Counted from the first letter of the stretch, positions 44,005 through 53,985 are shown. The stretch is DNA of 64,000 nucleotides from Serratia marcescens (GCF_006715005.1 NZ_VFMJ01000001.1:3472001-3536000); one strand, 5' to 3'. A program made the numbers and translations. Notes: generated by a model from the sequence alone, not told the origin.

Positions 44005-45684
44005 ATGAAAATAACTATCGGGTCATTCATTCTGCAACAGCTTCACGCCCTGAACGTCGATCGTATTTACGGCGTGCCCGGCGACTATAACCTCAGCCTG
44101 CTAGAGCTGCTGGAAAGCGACGACCGGCTGGCGTTTATCGGCAACTGCAATGAATTGAACGCCTCCTACGCCGCCGACGGCTACGCCCGAATGAAGGGCG
44201 CCGGCGCGCTGATCGTCACTTACGGCGTCGGCGATCTGGCCGCGTTGTCCGGCATCGCCGGAGCCTATGCCGAATCCTCGCCGGTGGTCTGCATCGCCGG
44301 CACGCCGCCGCTGCATGCGATGAAGAATCATCAGCTATTGCACCATACCTTGGGCGACGGTAATTTCGACAACGTCATGAACTGTTTTAAACAATTTACC
44401 GTTGCTCAAGCTTTGATTACGCCGGAAAATGCCGCGCAGGAAATCCCACGCGTTATTTCCCGCGCCTGGATAGAGAAGAAACCGGTCTATTTACAGCTGC
44501 CTTCCGATATTTGCGACGTCGAAATTGAAGTCGCCGCAGCCGCAGCGGCGCCGCAGTTGCCGGCCAGCGATAAATACAATGTGCAATTAGCGGCGATGGC
44601 GCTGTTAACCAAAATAAAACGCGCACAGCGTCCGATCATGTTGGTCGACCAAATGGTGGATCGCTATCAGCTGCAGCAGCAGGTTATCGCCGTCGCTCAT
44701 CGTTTTGCCATTCCGTTGACCAATATGCCGACCGCCAAATGCATTATTCCGGAAGATACCGCCGGTTGGATGGGCGGCTACAGCGGCAACCTGTCGCGTC
44801 CCGAACTTTATGAACGCATGGCCCACTCAGACTGCGTGCTGAGCTTCGGCGTACGTCTGGTAGACTCCACCACCGGCTATTTCTCGCAGCAAATTCCCGC
44901 CGCCGCTCAGGTGGATATCCAGCCGTTCTCGCTGAAGCTGGACAATACCTCCTACCCGGCGGTGGCGACGACGGATCTGCTGCAGGCGCTGCTGGATCTG
45001 AGCGAAGACGCGCCGGCGCAGCGTTTATCGCCGCTGGCCGATCCCCGTGAGAAGCTGGCGACGCCGAGCGACGCGCCTATCGACCAGGCCTATCTGTGGC
45101 GACGCATCCAACGCTTCATCCAGGCGGATGACGTGGTGGTGGTGGAAAACGGCACCTCCGGTGCGGCCATCGGCGGCATGCGCATGCCGGGCGGCGTCAA
45201 GGTGGTCAACCAACCGATTTGGGGCTCGATCGGTTATACCCTACCGGCGCTGCTCGGCACCCTGATGGCAGCGCCGGAGCGCCGTCACCTGCTGTTCATC
45301 GGCGACGGCTCCTTCCAGCTCACCGCGCAGGAAGTCTCTACCCTGCTGCGCTGCGAACAAAAGCCGATCATCTTCCTGATCAATAACGATGGCTACACCA
45401 TCGAACGTTATATCCTCGGCGAAAACTCGTCCTACAACGACATCAGCCCGTGGGACTATGCCAAACTGCCGGCGGTGCTGAATACCCAGGCGCAGCCGTT
45501 CAGCGTGGCAGTGGAAACCACGCAGCAGCTGGAAATGGCCCTGGAACACGCCTCGCGGCAGGATCGGCTGGCGTTTATCGAGGTGAAAGTGCCGATGATG
45601 GATACGCCGCCGGTGATGAAAGAGTTCTGCAACCGTTGCAACAGCTTTAACTTCGGCCTGACCAACCCGCGCCGCAGCGCCTGA
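44005..45684 (+). CDS. ipdC: Thiamine-diphosphate-dependent 2-oxoacid decarboxylase (indolepyruvate/pyruvate decarboxylase)
   Basis: It has 559 residues, cytoplasmic and probably tetrameric. It has the catalytic Glu in GNCNELNASYAADGYAR, the paired histidines in HHTLGDGNFD, and the ThDP motif GDGSFQLTAQEV...NNDGYTIE. Enzymes of this group decarboxylate pyruvate (to acetaldehyde), phenylpyruvate or indolepyruvate (to the arylacetaldehydes). Sequence alone does not choose among them. ThDP-site wording (GDGSFQLTAQEV) is like pyruvate decarboxylase, and NNDGYTIE like IpdC, so the symbol is tentative. feaB, 7 kb away, could oxidise the aldehyde products. A long upstream region and a terminator flank it. 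Confidence 0.85.
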   Translation: MKITIGSFILQQLHALNVDRIYGVPGDYNLSLLELLESDDRLAFIGNCNELNASYAADGYARMKGAGALIVTYGVGDLAALSGIAGAYAESSPVVCIAGTPPLHAMKNHQLLHHTLGDGNFDNVMNCFKQFTVAQALITPENAAQEIPRVISRAWIEKKPVYLQLPSDICDVEIEVAAAAAAPQLPASDKYNVQLAAMALLTKIKRAQRPIMLVDQMVDRYQLQQQVIAVAHRFAIPLTNMPTAKCIIPEDTAGWMGGYSGNLSRPELYERMAHSDCVLSFGVRLVDSTTGYFSQQIPAAAQVDIQPFSLKLDNTSYPAVATTDLLQALLDLSEDAPAQRLSPLADPREKLATPSDAPIDQAYLWRRIQRFIQADDVVVVENGTSGAAIGGMRMPGGVKVVNQPIWGSIGYTLPALLGTLMAAPERRHLLFIGDGSFQLTAQEVSTLLRCEQKPIIFLINNDGYTIERYILGENSSYNDISPWDYAKLPAVLNTQAQPFSVAVETTQQLEMALEHASRQDRLAFIEVKVPMMDTPPVMKEFCNRCNSFNFGLTNPRRSA

Positions 45685-45694
45685 TGCGCGATCG

Positions 45695-45716
45695 CGCCGC
45701 TTCTCAGGAAGCGGCG
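45695..45716. terminator. Terminator between the decarboxylase and LysR genes
   Basis: CGCCGCTTC / GAAGCGGCG, a perfect 9-bp stem with a TCAG loop, lies 11 bp after the decarboxylase stop and overlaps the convergent LysR gene's stop. It is followed by TCGGTTTGC on the plus strand. Confidence 0.6.
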
Positions 45717-46576
45717 TCGGTTTGCAACGCCGCTACAATCTCGCTCCCCAGCGTTTGCGCCAGTGAACGACGGGGGCCCTCTCCGATACGCAGCGCATTT
45801 ACCACCGTCGGTAGTGGCAGCATACGCTCAAGCGTCTCATCGATTCGCACTCGCCGATCCAGACATTGCTGATTGAGCACGCCGACGCCCATACCGGCAG
45901 AAATCGCCGTCAGCATCCCGGTAACCGAAGGACACTCCAGGGTTATTTTGCAACGTATTCCCGCCGTGCTCAGCAACCGTTCCGCCAGACTGCGATAAAA
46001 ACAATCCGGCCCGTAGCTCACCAATTTAATAGGTTCACCCTGCCGATAGCGCCAGCCCGGCGGCGAACACCAATGTAAACGCTCCCGACCGAGCAACGTC
46101 TCTGCCTCATCATCCGGGCCGTCAAACCGCTGATGCAGGATCAGGTCGAGTTCTCCCTGCACCAATCCGCGGCGCAGCACCTGACTTTGGTCGATAACCA
46201 ACTGCACGTCAACCTGCGGGTGCCGATCATTGAACGCCGCCAACAGGGCAGCCAGCGGTGGCAACGGCATCTGTTCCGTGGCGCCGAGCCGCACTGCGCC
46301 CTGCAACGCTGAAGGTGCAAAATGCGCCAGCGCGCGGTCGTGTGCGCTCAAAATGCGTCGTCCGTGTTCGGCTAGCACCTCACCGTCTATGGTGGCGGCC
46401 AGCGCAGCCCCCTGGCGATCCAGCAAGGTGCGCCCCAGTAGCGCCTCCAGCCGTTTGATTTTCCAGCTGACCGCCGACTGGCTGAGATTCAGCTGCTGCG
46501 CAGCCCGGGTCATGCTGCCAGTGTCGATCACGCACAGCAACGCCCGCAAGGCATCTATCGACAAACGCTGATTCAT
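45704..46576 (-). CDS. LysR-family transcriptional regulator
   Basis: It has 290 residues. The N-terminal helix-turn-helix reads LLCVIDTGSMTRAAQQLNLSQSAVSWKIKRLEALLGRTLL (in parts), with the effector domain after residue 90. The start MNQRLSIDAL is preferred over an upstream Met inside the divergent promoter. It is divergent from an alpha/beta hydrolase gene and likely controls it. Confidence 0.89.
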   Translation of the reverse strand: MNQRLSIDALRALLCVIDTGSMTRAAQQLNLSQSAVSWKIKRLEALLGRTLLDRQGAALAATIDGEVLAEHGRRILSAHDRALAHFAPSALQGAVRLGATEQMPLPPLAALLAAFNDRHPQVDVQLVIDQSQVLRRGLVQGELDLILHQRFDGPDDEAETLLGRERLHWCSPPGWRYRQGEPIKLVSYGPDCFYRSLAERLLSTAGIRCKITLECPSVTGMLTAISAGMGVGVLNQQCLDRRVRIDETLERMLPLPTVVNALRIGEGPRRSLAQTLGSEIVAALQTDAAS

Positions 46577-46585
46577 ATTTCCACC

Positions 46586-46623
46586 ATGACAAAAATTGGG
46601 AGGAACCAACCATAACTTGTCAT
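46586..46623. promoter_or_regulatory. Nested inverted repeats in the LysR/hydrolase divergent promoter
   Basis: ATGACAA (46586-46592) is matched by TTGTCAT (46617-46623), and within them TTGG-N6-CCAA forms a second small repeat. This is the usual layout of LysR recognition and activation sites between divergent genes. Confidence 0.4.
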
Positions 46624-46683
46624 TGGCGTCATGGAAAGACACTGGTTAGGGTGGAAAAACACGCTCTCATCTGGAGATTCGCC

Positions 46684-47526
46684 ATGAACGCTTTTCCAAA
46701 CCTGCTTAACCAACACCGAATCATCAACGGGCATCGCATCGCTGCCGGCGTCCACGGCACGGGAGAGCCGCTGGTGCTGGTACATGGTACCCCGGCGCAC
46801 GCCATCGTCTGGCGGCACGTGCTACCATCACTGATTGCGGCGGGGTTTCAAGTTCATCTCTACGATCTGCTGGGGTTTGGCGCTTCAGAGCGCCCGCTGA
46901 CGGCGGACACCTCCATCGCCGCGCAGGCGGAACTGCTGCTCGCGTTGCTGGATGACTGGGAACTGGAGACGGCGCACATCTTTGGGCACGACATCGGCGG
47001 CGCGCTGTCGTTGCGTTTGGCCTTCAGCCATGCCGCGCGTTTTCGCTCGCTGACCATCGCTGATATTTGCAGCTATGATTCCTGGCCTTCGCCGTCCTGG
47101 CGCGACATGCGCGACCACTATCAACGCTATGCGGTCATGGCGCCGGAACAGCATGAACAAGCGATGACGCGGCAACTCAAAATGGCGGTGTTCAACAAAG
47201 CGCTGATGGAAGGCGAACTGCTACACCGCTATCTGACGCCGATCATCGGCGTCATCGGCCAACCGACGTTTTATCGGCATCAGATAGCTCATTACGATGC
47301 CCGCTATACCGCCGATTTTTCCGAGCATTTACCGGCTCTGCGTCTGCCTGTGCAGATCCTGTGGGGCGCCTGCGACGAATGGCAGCCGGTTAGTTACGCC
47401 TATCGGCTGCAGGGAGATATTCCCGGCGCCAGGCTGCAGGTGTTTCCCTTGGCCGGACATTTCCTGATGGAGGACGTGCCGCAGGCGGTGGCACAAGCCG
47501 TGATCGACTTCATTCGACGGCGCTGA
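46684..47526 (+). CDS. Alpha/beta-fold hydrolase
   Basis: It has 280 residues. The oxyanion region is LVLVHGTPAHAIVWR, the nucleophile elbow is HIFGHDIGGALSLRLA (G-H-D-I-G, an Asp nucleophile as in haloalkane dehalogenases and epoxide hydrolases), and the final catalytic His is in LAGHFLMEDVP. The acid lies near WGACDEWQPV. The Asp nucleophile favours a dehalogenase/epoxide-hydrolase-like enzyme over an esterase. The start follows TGGAGATTCGCC. Confidence 0.85.
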   Translation: MNAFPNLLNQHRIINGHRIAAGVHGTGEPLVLVHGTPAHAIVWRHVLPSLIAAGFQVHLYDLLGFGASERPLTADTSIAAQAELLLALLDDWELETAHIFGHDIGGALSLRLAFSHAARFRSLTIADICSYDSWPSPSWRDMRDHYQRYAVMAPEQHEQAMTRQLKMAVFNKALMEGELLHRYLTPIIGVIGQPTFYRHQIAHYDARYTADFSEHLPALRLPVQILWGACDEWQPVSYAYRLQGDIPGARLQVFPLAGHFLMEDVPQAVAQAVIDFIRRR

Positions 47527-47537
47527 CGACATGGCCG

Positions 47538-48641
47538 CTACCCGCCGGCGCGCGCCATGCAGCGCTGGCGGCGTTCGTCCACCCGCTTGGCGAACCAGGC
47601 GGTGGTCAGCTTGCGGGTGATTTTCGGGCTTTCCAGCTGGATACCCGGCAGCATCTCGCGCGGCAGCTTGCCGCCCGCCAGCGCATAGACCTTCTTATAC
47701 AGGTCGGTGTCGGCAAAGCCGGCCGTGTCGCCTTTCTCCAGCGCCCGGCGAATGGCGCTGTCGCTCATGTTCAGGCGCTTGCCAAGCGTGCGCACCGCCA
47801 GCTCGGTCGAGCCGGGCTTGTCGCTGCCGAAGTCGATAAGATCGCCGTCCAACGCCAGCGGAATAGCGCTCGCCCGGCTGACCGCGTTTTGGAACGCCGC
47901 GTTACGGCTGGCGTACCAGCCGGCGTTGAAGTCGGCAAAGCGGTAAATCGGCCGGCTGTAATCGGCCGGATATCCCAGCAAATGCATAATGCCGAAATAC
48001 ATACCGCCGCGCCGGCTGAAGACTTCGCGGCGAATCGAGCCATCGATCGAATAAGGGTACCCTTTGGCGTGCGCCTCGGCGAAGGTGACGCTCACCTGCA
48101 TCGGGCCGCCGGTATGTACCGGATTTAAATGGCCGAACAGCTTCTGCCCCATCGGCACGCGGTCGATCATGTCATCGAAGATATCGCTCAGATCCTTCTC
48201 GGTACGCACCTTATCCAGCCGCTCGCTGTAGCTCTGGCCGTTCGACGACGAAATCTTCAATGCGGTGTGCACCAAAAAATTCGGGATGTGCATCTGATCG
48301 GCGCGGCGGTCGATCTCCTTCCAGGCGATCTTCGGCAGCCCCGGCACCTGCGGGTTAGCCTGGAACGTCGACTCCTGTTCGGTCACCGCCAGCACCGAAC
48401 ACAGGTTGTCATCGCTCGGCTCGATGCCCTGCGCGGCGAAGGCGGCGGTAATATCGGTAGCCCAGCCCTGACGATCGCCGACGTTGGCCGGGATCAGCGT
48501 CATCAGCCGGGCTTTGACGTCGGCGGGGCGCGCCGCCGGCGCCGTGGTGGTAGTTTTGCTGGTACAGCCCGCCAGCGCCAGCAGCGCGGCCAGACTTAGC
48601 CAGCGAAAAGGCATCGGGTGGAATAAACGAGGTATCGGCAT
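47538..48641 (-). CDS. yaiW: DUF1615 lipoprotein YaiW
   Basis: It has 367 residues (E. coli YaiW 364). The lipobox LAGC places the lipidated Cys at 26. The long DUF1615 domain includes NLCSVLAVTEQESTFQANPQVPGLPKIAW and GGPMQVSVTFAEAHAKGYPY, reminiscent of a lysozyme-like fold. E. coli YaiW is a surface-exposed outer-membrane lipoprotein linked to SbmA peptide uptake. sbmA is not next to it here. The start MPIPRLF follows AGGGAAAAG. Confidence 0.88.
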   Translation of the reverse strand: MPIPRLFHPMPFRWLSLAALLALAGCTSKTTTTAPAARPADVKARLMTLIPANVGDRQGWATDITAAFAAQGIEPSDDNLCSVLAVTEQESTFQANPQVPGLPKIAWKEIDRRADQMHIPNFLVHTALKISSSNGQSYSERLDKVRTEKDLSDIFDDMIDRVPMGQKLFGHLNPVHTGGPMQVSVTFAEAHAKGYPYSIDGSIRREVFSRRGGMYFGIMHLLGYPADYSRPIYRFADFNAGWYASRNAAFQNAVSRASAIPLALDGDLIDFGSDKPGSTELAVRTLGKRLNMSDSAIRRALEKGDTAGFADTDLYKKVYALAGGKLPREMLPGIQLESPKITRKLTTAWFAKRVDERRQRCMARAGG

Positions 48642-48759
48642 CTTTTCCCTGAACGTGATGACATGAACAGCACTGAAATTAGCCCAGCCGCCGCGCACAA
48701 TCCAGTATAAAGATACCGCCGCGCCTTTCCGTCAGGCCACTATGTTCAAACGATCGATA

Positions 48760-48782
48760 AAGATGTATTTTATATACATCAT
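48760..48782. promoter_or_regulatory. NsrR-like binding site upstream of tehB
   Basis: AAGATGTATTT (48760-48770), one centre base, then ATATACATCAT (48772-48782) matches the 11-1-11 NsrR consensus (AAGATGCATTT-N-AAATGCATCTT), the left arm at 10 of 11 and the right arm at 8 of 11. GATGTAT/ATACATC is a perfect core. It lies 38 bp before the tehB ATG. Confidence 0.65.
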
Positions 48783-48819
48783 ATAAATCACTTTGCTCAC
48801 CCAGCCAGAGGAGCCCCCT

Positions 48820-49683
48820 ATGGAGCAGCAGCTGCTTTGCTATAAAACCCTGCCGGAATGGAACAGCGACACGCTGCCGGAAGCCTTCCGCCAGCGCCAC
48901 AATACCCAGAGCGGCACCTGGGCGAAGCTCACCGTACTGAGCGGCAGCCTGACGTTCGCCATGATGACCGAAGACGGCGCCACCACCGAGACCTGGCAGT
49001 TCAGCCCCGAAAGCCAGCCGCCGTTTATCGAGCCGCAGCAGTGGCATCGCATCGTTTCCTTCTCGGACGACATGACCTGCCGGCTGGCGTTTTACTGCAC
49101 GCCGGAAGATTACTACCACAAGAAATACGAACTGACGCGCACCCACTCTGAAGTGATCGAGGCGGCAGCGCGCATCGCGCCGGGCAAGGCGCTGGATCTG
49201 GGCTGCGGTGGCGGGCGCAATTCGCTCTATCTCAATTTGAAAGGTTTCAACGTCACCGCCTGGGACAAGCACGCGCCGTCGATAGCCCGCCTCAATCAGA
49301 TCATCGACGCCGAGCAGCTGACCCACCTGAGCGCCGGGGTGCAGGATCTCAATACCCACCGCTTCAGCGGTGACTACGACTTCATCCTGTCCACCGTGGT
49401 GATGATGTTCCTCGAGCGGCAGCAAATCCCGCCTATCGTGCAAAACATGCAGGACAGCACCGTGCGCGGCGGCCATAACCTGATCGTGGCGGCGATGGAT
49501 AGCGAGGATTATCCCTGCCCGCTGCCGTTCCCGTTCACCTTCAGCCCGGGTGAGCTGAAGCATTATTATCGCGACTGGGAGATCCTCAAATACAACGAGG
49601 ACGTCGGCCAACTGCACAAAACCGACGCCGCCGGCAACCGCATCTCGCTGCGCTTCGCCACTCTGCTGGCGCGCAAGCTATAG
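48820..49683 (+). CDS. tehB: Tellurite-resistance SAM methyltransferase TehB (long form)
   Basis: It has 287 residues, matching the long H. influenzae-type TehB. An N-terminal DUF1971 cupin-like domain (1-95, including [19 protein letters not shown]) precedes the methyltransferase domain with motif [20 protein letters not shown]. It methylates tellurite or selenium compounds using SAM. No tehA lies next to it. The start MEQQLLCYK follows GAGGAG. An NsrR-like site lies in its promoter. Confidence 0.93.
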   Translation: MEQQLLCYKTLPEWNSDTLPEAFRQRHNTQSGTWAKLTVLSGSLTFAMMTEDGATTETWQFSPESQPPFIEPQQWHRIVSFSDDMTCRLAFYCTPEDYYHKKYELTRTHSEVIEAAARIAPGKALDLGCGGGRNSLYLNLKGFNVTAWDKHAPSIARLNQIIDAEQLTHLSAGVQDLNTHRFSGDYDFILSTVVMMFLERQQIPPIVQNMQDSTVRGGHNLIVAAMDSEDYPCPLPFPFTFSPGELKHYYRDWEILKYNEDVGQLHKTDAAGNRISLRFATLLARKL

Positions 49684-50391
49684 CGCGTCGTGAAAGATTA
49701 CCCCCAGCGTGTGGCGTTGGCCGGTGCGTATCCGGCTGACGCCGTGGCGCAGATTGACCCGATAGTAGCCTTTCACTCCCGCTACCGGCCGGTGATGCAC
49801 GGCGAACACCACTGCATCGCCCTGCTGCAGCGGCACCACCTCCGGCCGGCTCTGCATACGCGGCCGCTGTTCGGTCAGCACGAATTCGCCGCCGGTGAAA
49901 TCCCGTTCGGGGGCGGAAAGTAAAAACACCACCTGCAGCGGAAACACCCGCTCGCCGTACAGATCCTGATCCAGGCAGTTATAATCCCCCGCTTCGTAAC
50001 GCAACAGCAGCGGCGTCGGCCGCCGTTGGCCGGCCCGGTGGCATTCGGCCAGGTAGGCCTCGTGTTCGGCGGGATAGCGCGTCGCCAGGCCCAATAAGAC
50101 GTTCCAGCGGTTGGCCACCGGCGCCAGCCGCGCATACATCAGGCTGCGCGCTTCGGCCACCGGCGGCGGCAGCGGATAGGCGAAGTAGCGGTACTCGCCG
50201 CGGCCAAAACCGTGCTTCGCCATCACGATGCGGCTGCGGAAGTGTGCATCCTGCGGGTAGAGCGCCGCCAGCTCGCGGCATAGCTCTTGGCTGAGCACGC
50301 TGGGCAACCGCGCGCAGCCCTGCGCATCGAGTTCACGCTCAATTGCCGCCCAGTCCAATTCGGCCAGCCGCGCCGCCAGCGCGCCGCTCAT
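49678..50391 (-). CDS. 2-oxoglutarate/Fe(II) oxygenase of the DUF2086 DNA-alkylation family, with altered iron motif
   Basis: It has 237 residues and overlaps the ada stop by 4 bp (ATGA), so it is co-expressed with Ada. The domain runs through [61 protein letters not shown] and LGVIFHDAL. The family iron motif is normally NCL-H-Q-D-LYG. Here it reads NCL-D-Q-D-LYG (Asp141, Asp143), while His216 is kept. The family is linked to oxidative repair of alkylated DNA. It takes the place AlkB has in E. coli. The His-to-Asp change is a single base (CAT to GAT). Confidence 0.87.
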   Translation of the reverse strand: MSGALAARLAELDWAAIERELDAQGCARLPSVLSQELCRELAALYPQDAHFRSRIVMAKHGFGRGEYRYFAYPLPPPVAEARSLMYARLAPVANRWNVLLGLATRYPAEHEAYLAECHRAGQRRPTPLLLRYEAGDYNCLDQDLYGERVFPLQVVFLLSAPERDFTGGEFVLTEQRPRMQSRPEVVPLQQGDAVVFAVHHRPVAGVKGYYRVNLRHGVSRIRTGQRHTLGVIFHDAL

Positions 50392-51446
50392 CGCTGCGCC
50401 TCTTTTTCCAGCAAGGCTTTCTTGCGCTCGACGCCCCAACGATAGCCGGACAAGGCGCCGTCGTTGCGCACCACCCGGTGACAGGGGATCGCCACCGCCA
50501 GCACGTTGGCGGCGCAGGCGCCGGCCACCGCGCGCACCGCTTTGGGCGCGCCGATGCGCCGGGCGATATCGGCATAGCTGACGGTTTCCCCGACCGGTAT
50601 CGCCTGCAGCGCCTGCCAGACCCGCTGTTGAAACGCGGTGCCGCGAATATCCAGCGGCAGCGCCAGCCCGTTTTCCGGCGCTTCAATCAACCCCACCACC
50701 TGCGCCATCAGCGCTTCATACTGCGCATCGCCGCCGATCAGCTCGGCATGGGGAAATTTGTCCTGCAAATCCTGCACCAGCCGCTGCGCATCGTCCCCCA
50801 GCAGAATGGCGCAGATGCCTACCTCGCTCTGCGCCGCCAGGATCTCGCCCAGCGAACAGCGCCCGACGGCGAAATGGATGCGCATGCCTTTGCCGCCGGC
50901 CCGGTAGGCCTTCGGCGTCATACCCAGCGCGGCGTTGGCTTGCTGATAGAAGCGGCCGTTGGCGCCATAACCGGCGTCGAAGATCGCGTCGGTCACCGTC
51001 TCCTGCTGCGTAAGACCGGTGCGCAGCCGTTGGCTGCGCTGCGCATCGGCGTAGCCTTTCGGCGTCAGGCCGGTGATCGCTTTGAACAGCCGGTGGAAAT
51101 GGTACTGGCTCAACCCAACGTGGCGCGCCAGCGTCTGCAGCGACGGCGCTTTCTCCGCCCGTTCGATATAGCGGCAGGCCTCGGCTATCTGCCGCGCATG
51201 CTGTTCCGTCAACGGCGTCAGCCCCTGGCGGCAGCGTTTACAGGGCCGATAGCCCGCCGCTTCCGCCTGTTCGGCATCGTCGAACAGCTCCACGTTTTGC
51301 CGATTCGGCTGGCGTGACGGGCAAGAAGGCGAGCAATACACGCCGGTGGTTTTCACCGCGTAGATAAAGCGGCCGTCGGCGTGCTTGTCGCGGCTGACGA
51401 TCGCCAGCCAGCGCGGATCGGCGCTGTCGATTACGTTTTTCATCAT
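50388..51446 (-). CDS. ada: Bifunctional alkylation regulator / O6-methylguanine methyltransferase Ada
   Basis: It has 352 residues (E. coli 354). The N-terminal zinc domain has Cys38, Cys42 and the pair in YRPCKRCRQG. Methyl transfer to Cys38 turns it into an activator. Two AraC-type helix-turn-helix motifs follow (LARHVGLSQYHFHRLFKAITG). The C-terminal methyltransferase domain has the acceptor Cys in VAIPCHRVVRNDG. The ATG giving MMKNV keeps Cys38 at its canonical number. It forms an operon with the DUF2086 oxygenase. Confidence 0.96.
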   Translation of the reverse strand: MMKNVIDSADPRWLAIVSRDKHADGRFIYAVKTTGVYCSPSCPSRQPNRQNVELFDDAEQAEAAGYRPCKRCRQGLTPLTEQHARQIAEACRYIERAEKAPSLQTLARHVGLSQYHFHRLFKAITGLTPKGYADAQRSQRLRTGLTQQETVTDAIFDAGYGANGRFYQQANAALGMTPKAYRAGGKGMRIHFAVGRCSLGEILAAQSEVGICAILLGDDAQRLVQDLQDKFPHAELIGGDAQYEALMAQVVGLIEAPENGLALPLDIRGTAFQQRVWQALQAIPVGETVSYADIARRIGAPKAVRAVAGACAANVLAVAIPCHRVVRNDGALSGYRWGVERKKALLEKEAQR

Positions 51447-51680
51447 CCGTTCCTCACTGCGGTTTCGGTGTTAACCAGCATAGTGACGGGCCGTTGGCGA
51501 AACACGCCGACTCTTGCTTTTTAATTCGGCGCCGACGTTTTCAGCAATGTTTCGACAATTTTTAACCAACAACATGAAGTTTATTACGTTGCCAACCCGG
51601 TTGCACAGCGTTAGGATCGCGGCCGGCCACGGGCGTGGCCAGTGTTTTTGCCTGTTAGTTGCGCGCATGGAGAGGTTATT

Positions 51681-52319
51681 GTGTTAGAGAGTTTTGGCGT
51701 CCTGAATTTATGGACCTATTTGGCCGGGGTGGTCTTCATTATCATACTGCCGGGGCCGAATACGCTGTACGTGCTGAAAACCGGCATATCGCGCGGCGTG
51801 CGCGCCGGCTATACCGCCGCGCTGGGCGTATTTATCGGTGATGCGATTTTGATCTTCTGCGCCTATATCGGCGTGGCTTCGCTGATCCGCACCACGCCGT
51901 TCCTGTTTACCCTGGTGCGTTTTCTCGGCGCAATTTACCTGCTGTTCCTCGGCGCAAAAATCCTCTACGCCACCTTCGTGCAGAAGGCGCAGGCGCAACA
52001 GCAGCAAATTGAGGGCGGCCACAGCATTCTGCGCAAATCGCTGACGCTGAGCCTGACCAACCCAAAAGCTATCCTGTTTTACGTGTCGTTCTTCGTGCAG
52101 TTCATCGATTTCAACTACGCGCACACCGGACTGTCGTTCACCATTCTGGCGCTGATCCTCGAAGCCGTCAGCTTTATCTACATGAGCACGCTGATCTTCT
52201 CCGGCGCGATGCTGGCGCATTTCTTCAATCACAAGAAAGGCCTGGCGAAGCTCGGCAACGGCCTCATCGGCCTGCTGTTCCTCGGCTTCGCCACCCGTCT
52301 GGCGACCCTGAGCTCGTGA
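51681..52319 (+). CDS. leuE: Leucine/amino-acid exporter LeuE
   Basis: LysE/RhtB-family inner-membrane exporter. It has 212 residues, exactly the E. coli length, from a GTG preceded by GGAGAGG. Six helices are present. The family N-terminus is [36 protein letters not shown] (in parts), and the central [20 protein letters not shown] is nearly identical to E. coli LeuE. The longer ATG reading adds 13 residues outside the family alignment. Confidence 0.93.
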   Translation: MLESFGVLNLWTYLAGVVFIIILPGPNTLYVLKTGISRGVRAGYTAALGVFIGDAILIFCAYIGVASLIRTTPFLFTLVRFLGAIYLLFLGAKILYATFVQKAQAQQQQIEGGHSILRKSLTLSLTNPKAILFYVSFFVQFIDFNYAHTGLSFTILALILEAVSFIYMSTLIFSGAMLAHFFNHKKGLAKLGNGLIGLLFLGFATRLATLSS

Positions 52320-52326
52320 TCCCTCC

Positions 52327-52346
52327 CGGCCGGCGCCCGCCGGCCG
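52327..52346 (+). terminator. Terminator after leuE
   Basis: CGGCCGGCG / CGCCGGCCG form a 9-bp stem with a 2-nt loop, 8 bp past the leuE stop, followed by CGGTTTACC. Confidence 0.55.
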
Positions 52347-52478
52347 CGGTTTACCCTTCCGTCACGGCAAAATGACACGCAGGACAAACCGAATGTCAGG
52401 CAGACCAAAGCCGCCGCTTTCCCGCTGATCTAGACTTGCAGGGTTAACGATAACCTGATGAGCCTGATCGGAGGATGT

Positions 52479-53978
52479 ATGTCTGACAATACCGTAGCCG
52501 TGCTGGATAGCGTATCGCGTTTTCTCGATCGTCAGCATGGGCTGTATATCGACGGCCAGTGGCGCGCGTCCGCCGCGGAAGGCCGCCTGGCGGTGTATAA
52601 CCCCGCCAATGGGCAGCAGATCGCCACCACCGCCGACGCCAATGAACACGACGTCGCGCTGGCGGTGCAGTCCGCCCACAAAGCCTTCAGCGCAGGCGTC
52701 TGGGCGCAGCGTCTGCCGGTAGAGCGCGAACGCATCCTGCTGCGCTTCGCCGATCTGGTGGAACAACACGCCGAAGAGCTGGCGCAGCTCGAAACCCTGG
52801 AGCAGGGCAAATCCATCAACATCGCCCGCGCTTTCGAAGTCGGTAGCACCCTGAACTGGATGCGTTACACCGCCGGGCTGGCGACAAAAATCACCGGCCA
52901 GACGCTGGACGTGTCCATTCCGATGCCGCCGGGCGCCAAATATCAGGTTTATACCCGTAAAGAGCCGATCGGCGTGGTCGCCGGCATCGTGCCCTGGAAC
53001 TTCCCGCTGATGATCGGCATGTGGAAAGTGATGCCGGCGCTGGCCGCGGGCTGCTCCATCGTCATCAAGCCGTCGGAAACCACCCCGCTCACCCTGCTGC
53101 GCATCGCCGAACTGGCGAGCGAAGCCGGCGTGCCGCCGGGCGTGTTCAACGTGGTCACCGGCCGCGGCACCGTGTGCGGCAAAGCGCTGACCGAACATCC
53201 GCTGATCGCCAAAGTCAGCTTTACCGGCTCCACGCCGGTGGGCAAAAGCATCGCGCGCGCGGCGGCGGATCGCCTGACCCGCGTAACGCTGGAGCTGGGC
53301 GGCAAAAACCCGGCCATCGTGCTGAAAGATGCCGATCCACAGCAGGTGATCGAAGGCCTGATGCTCGGCAGCTTCCTCAACCAGGGGCAGGTGTGCGCCG
53401 CCAGCTCGCGAATTTATATTGAAGCGCCGATTTATGATCGGTTGGTGGCCGGATTCGAACAGGCGGTGAAATCGCTGTCGGTCGGGCCGGGGATGGATAC
53501 CGGCGCGCAAATCAACCCGCTGGTGTCGCTCGCGCACCGCAACAAGGTGGCGGCCTACCTGGACGACGCCCGGGCGAAAAACGCCGAGCTTATCGGCGGC
53601 GCGGCCGGGCCGGACGCCAACGGCTTCTACATTCCGCCGACCCTGGTGATCAACCCGGACGATCGGCTGAACCTGACGCGCGAGGAAGTGTTCGGCCCGG
53701 TGGTCAACCTGATTCGGGTGGCGAGCGCCGAAGAGGCGCTGAGCAAGGCCAACGACACCGACTTCGGGCTGACCGCCAGCCTGTGGACCACCAGCCTGCA
53801 GCAGGCGATGGCGCTGACGCCGCGCATTCAGGCCGGCACCGTGTGGGTCAACACCCATACGCTGATCGATCCGAATATGCCGTTCGGCGGGTTTAAACAG
53901 TCGGGCAGCGGCCGTGACTTCGGCCCGGATTGGCTGGATGCCTACACCGAATCGAAATCGGTCTGCATCCGCTATTGA
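52479..53978 (+). CDS. feaB: Phenylacetaldehyde dehydrogenase FeaB
   Basis: NAD-dependent oxidation of phenylacetaldehyde to phenylacetate in 2-phenylethylamine catabolism. It has 499 residues, equal to E. coli FeaB, with very high similarity ([40 protein letters not shown]). The catalytic Glu is in [13 protein letters not shown] and the Cys in [11 protein letters not shown]. The amine oxidase tynA is not in the window. feaR lies convergent on the right. Confidence 0.95.
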   Translation: MSDNTVAVLDSVSRFLDRQHGLYIDGQWRASAAEGRLAVYNPANGQQIATTADANEHDVALAVQSAHKAFSAGVWAQRLPVERERILLRFADLVEQHAEELAQLETLEQGKSINIARAFEVGSTLNWMRYTAGLATKITGQTLDVSIPMPPGAKYQVYTRKEPIGVVAGIVPWNFPLMIGMWKVMPALAAGCSIVIKPSETTPLTLLRIAELASEAGVPPGVFNVVTGRGTVCGKALTEHPLIAKVSFTGSTPVGKSIARAAADRLTRVTLELGGKNPAIVLKDADPQQVIEGLMLGSFLNQGQVCAASSRIYIEAPIYDRLVAGFEQAVKSLSVGPGMDTGAQINPLVSLAHRNKVAAYLDDARAKNAELIGGAAGPDANGFYIPPTLVINPDDRLNLTREEVFGPVVNLIRVASAEEALSKANDTDFGLTASLWTTSLQQAMALTPRIQAGTVWVNTHTLIDPNMPFGGFKQSGSGRDFGPDWLDAYTESKSVCIRY

Positions 53979-53985
53979 GTGAAGC

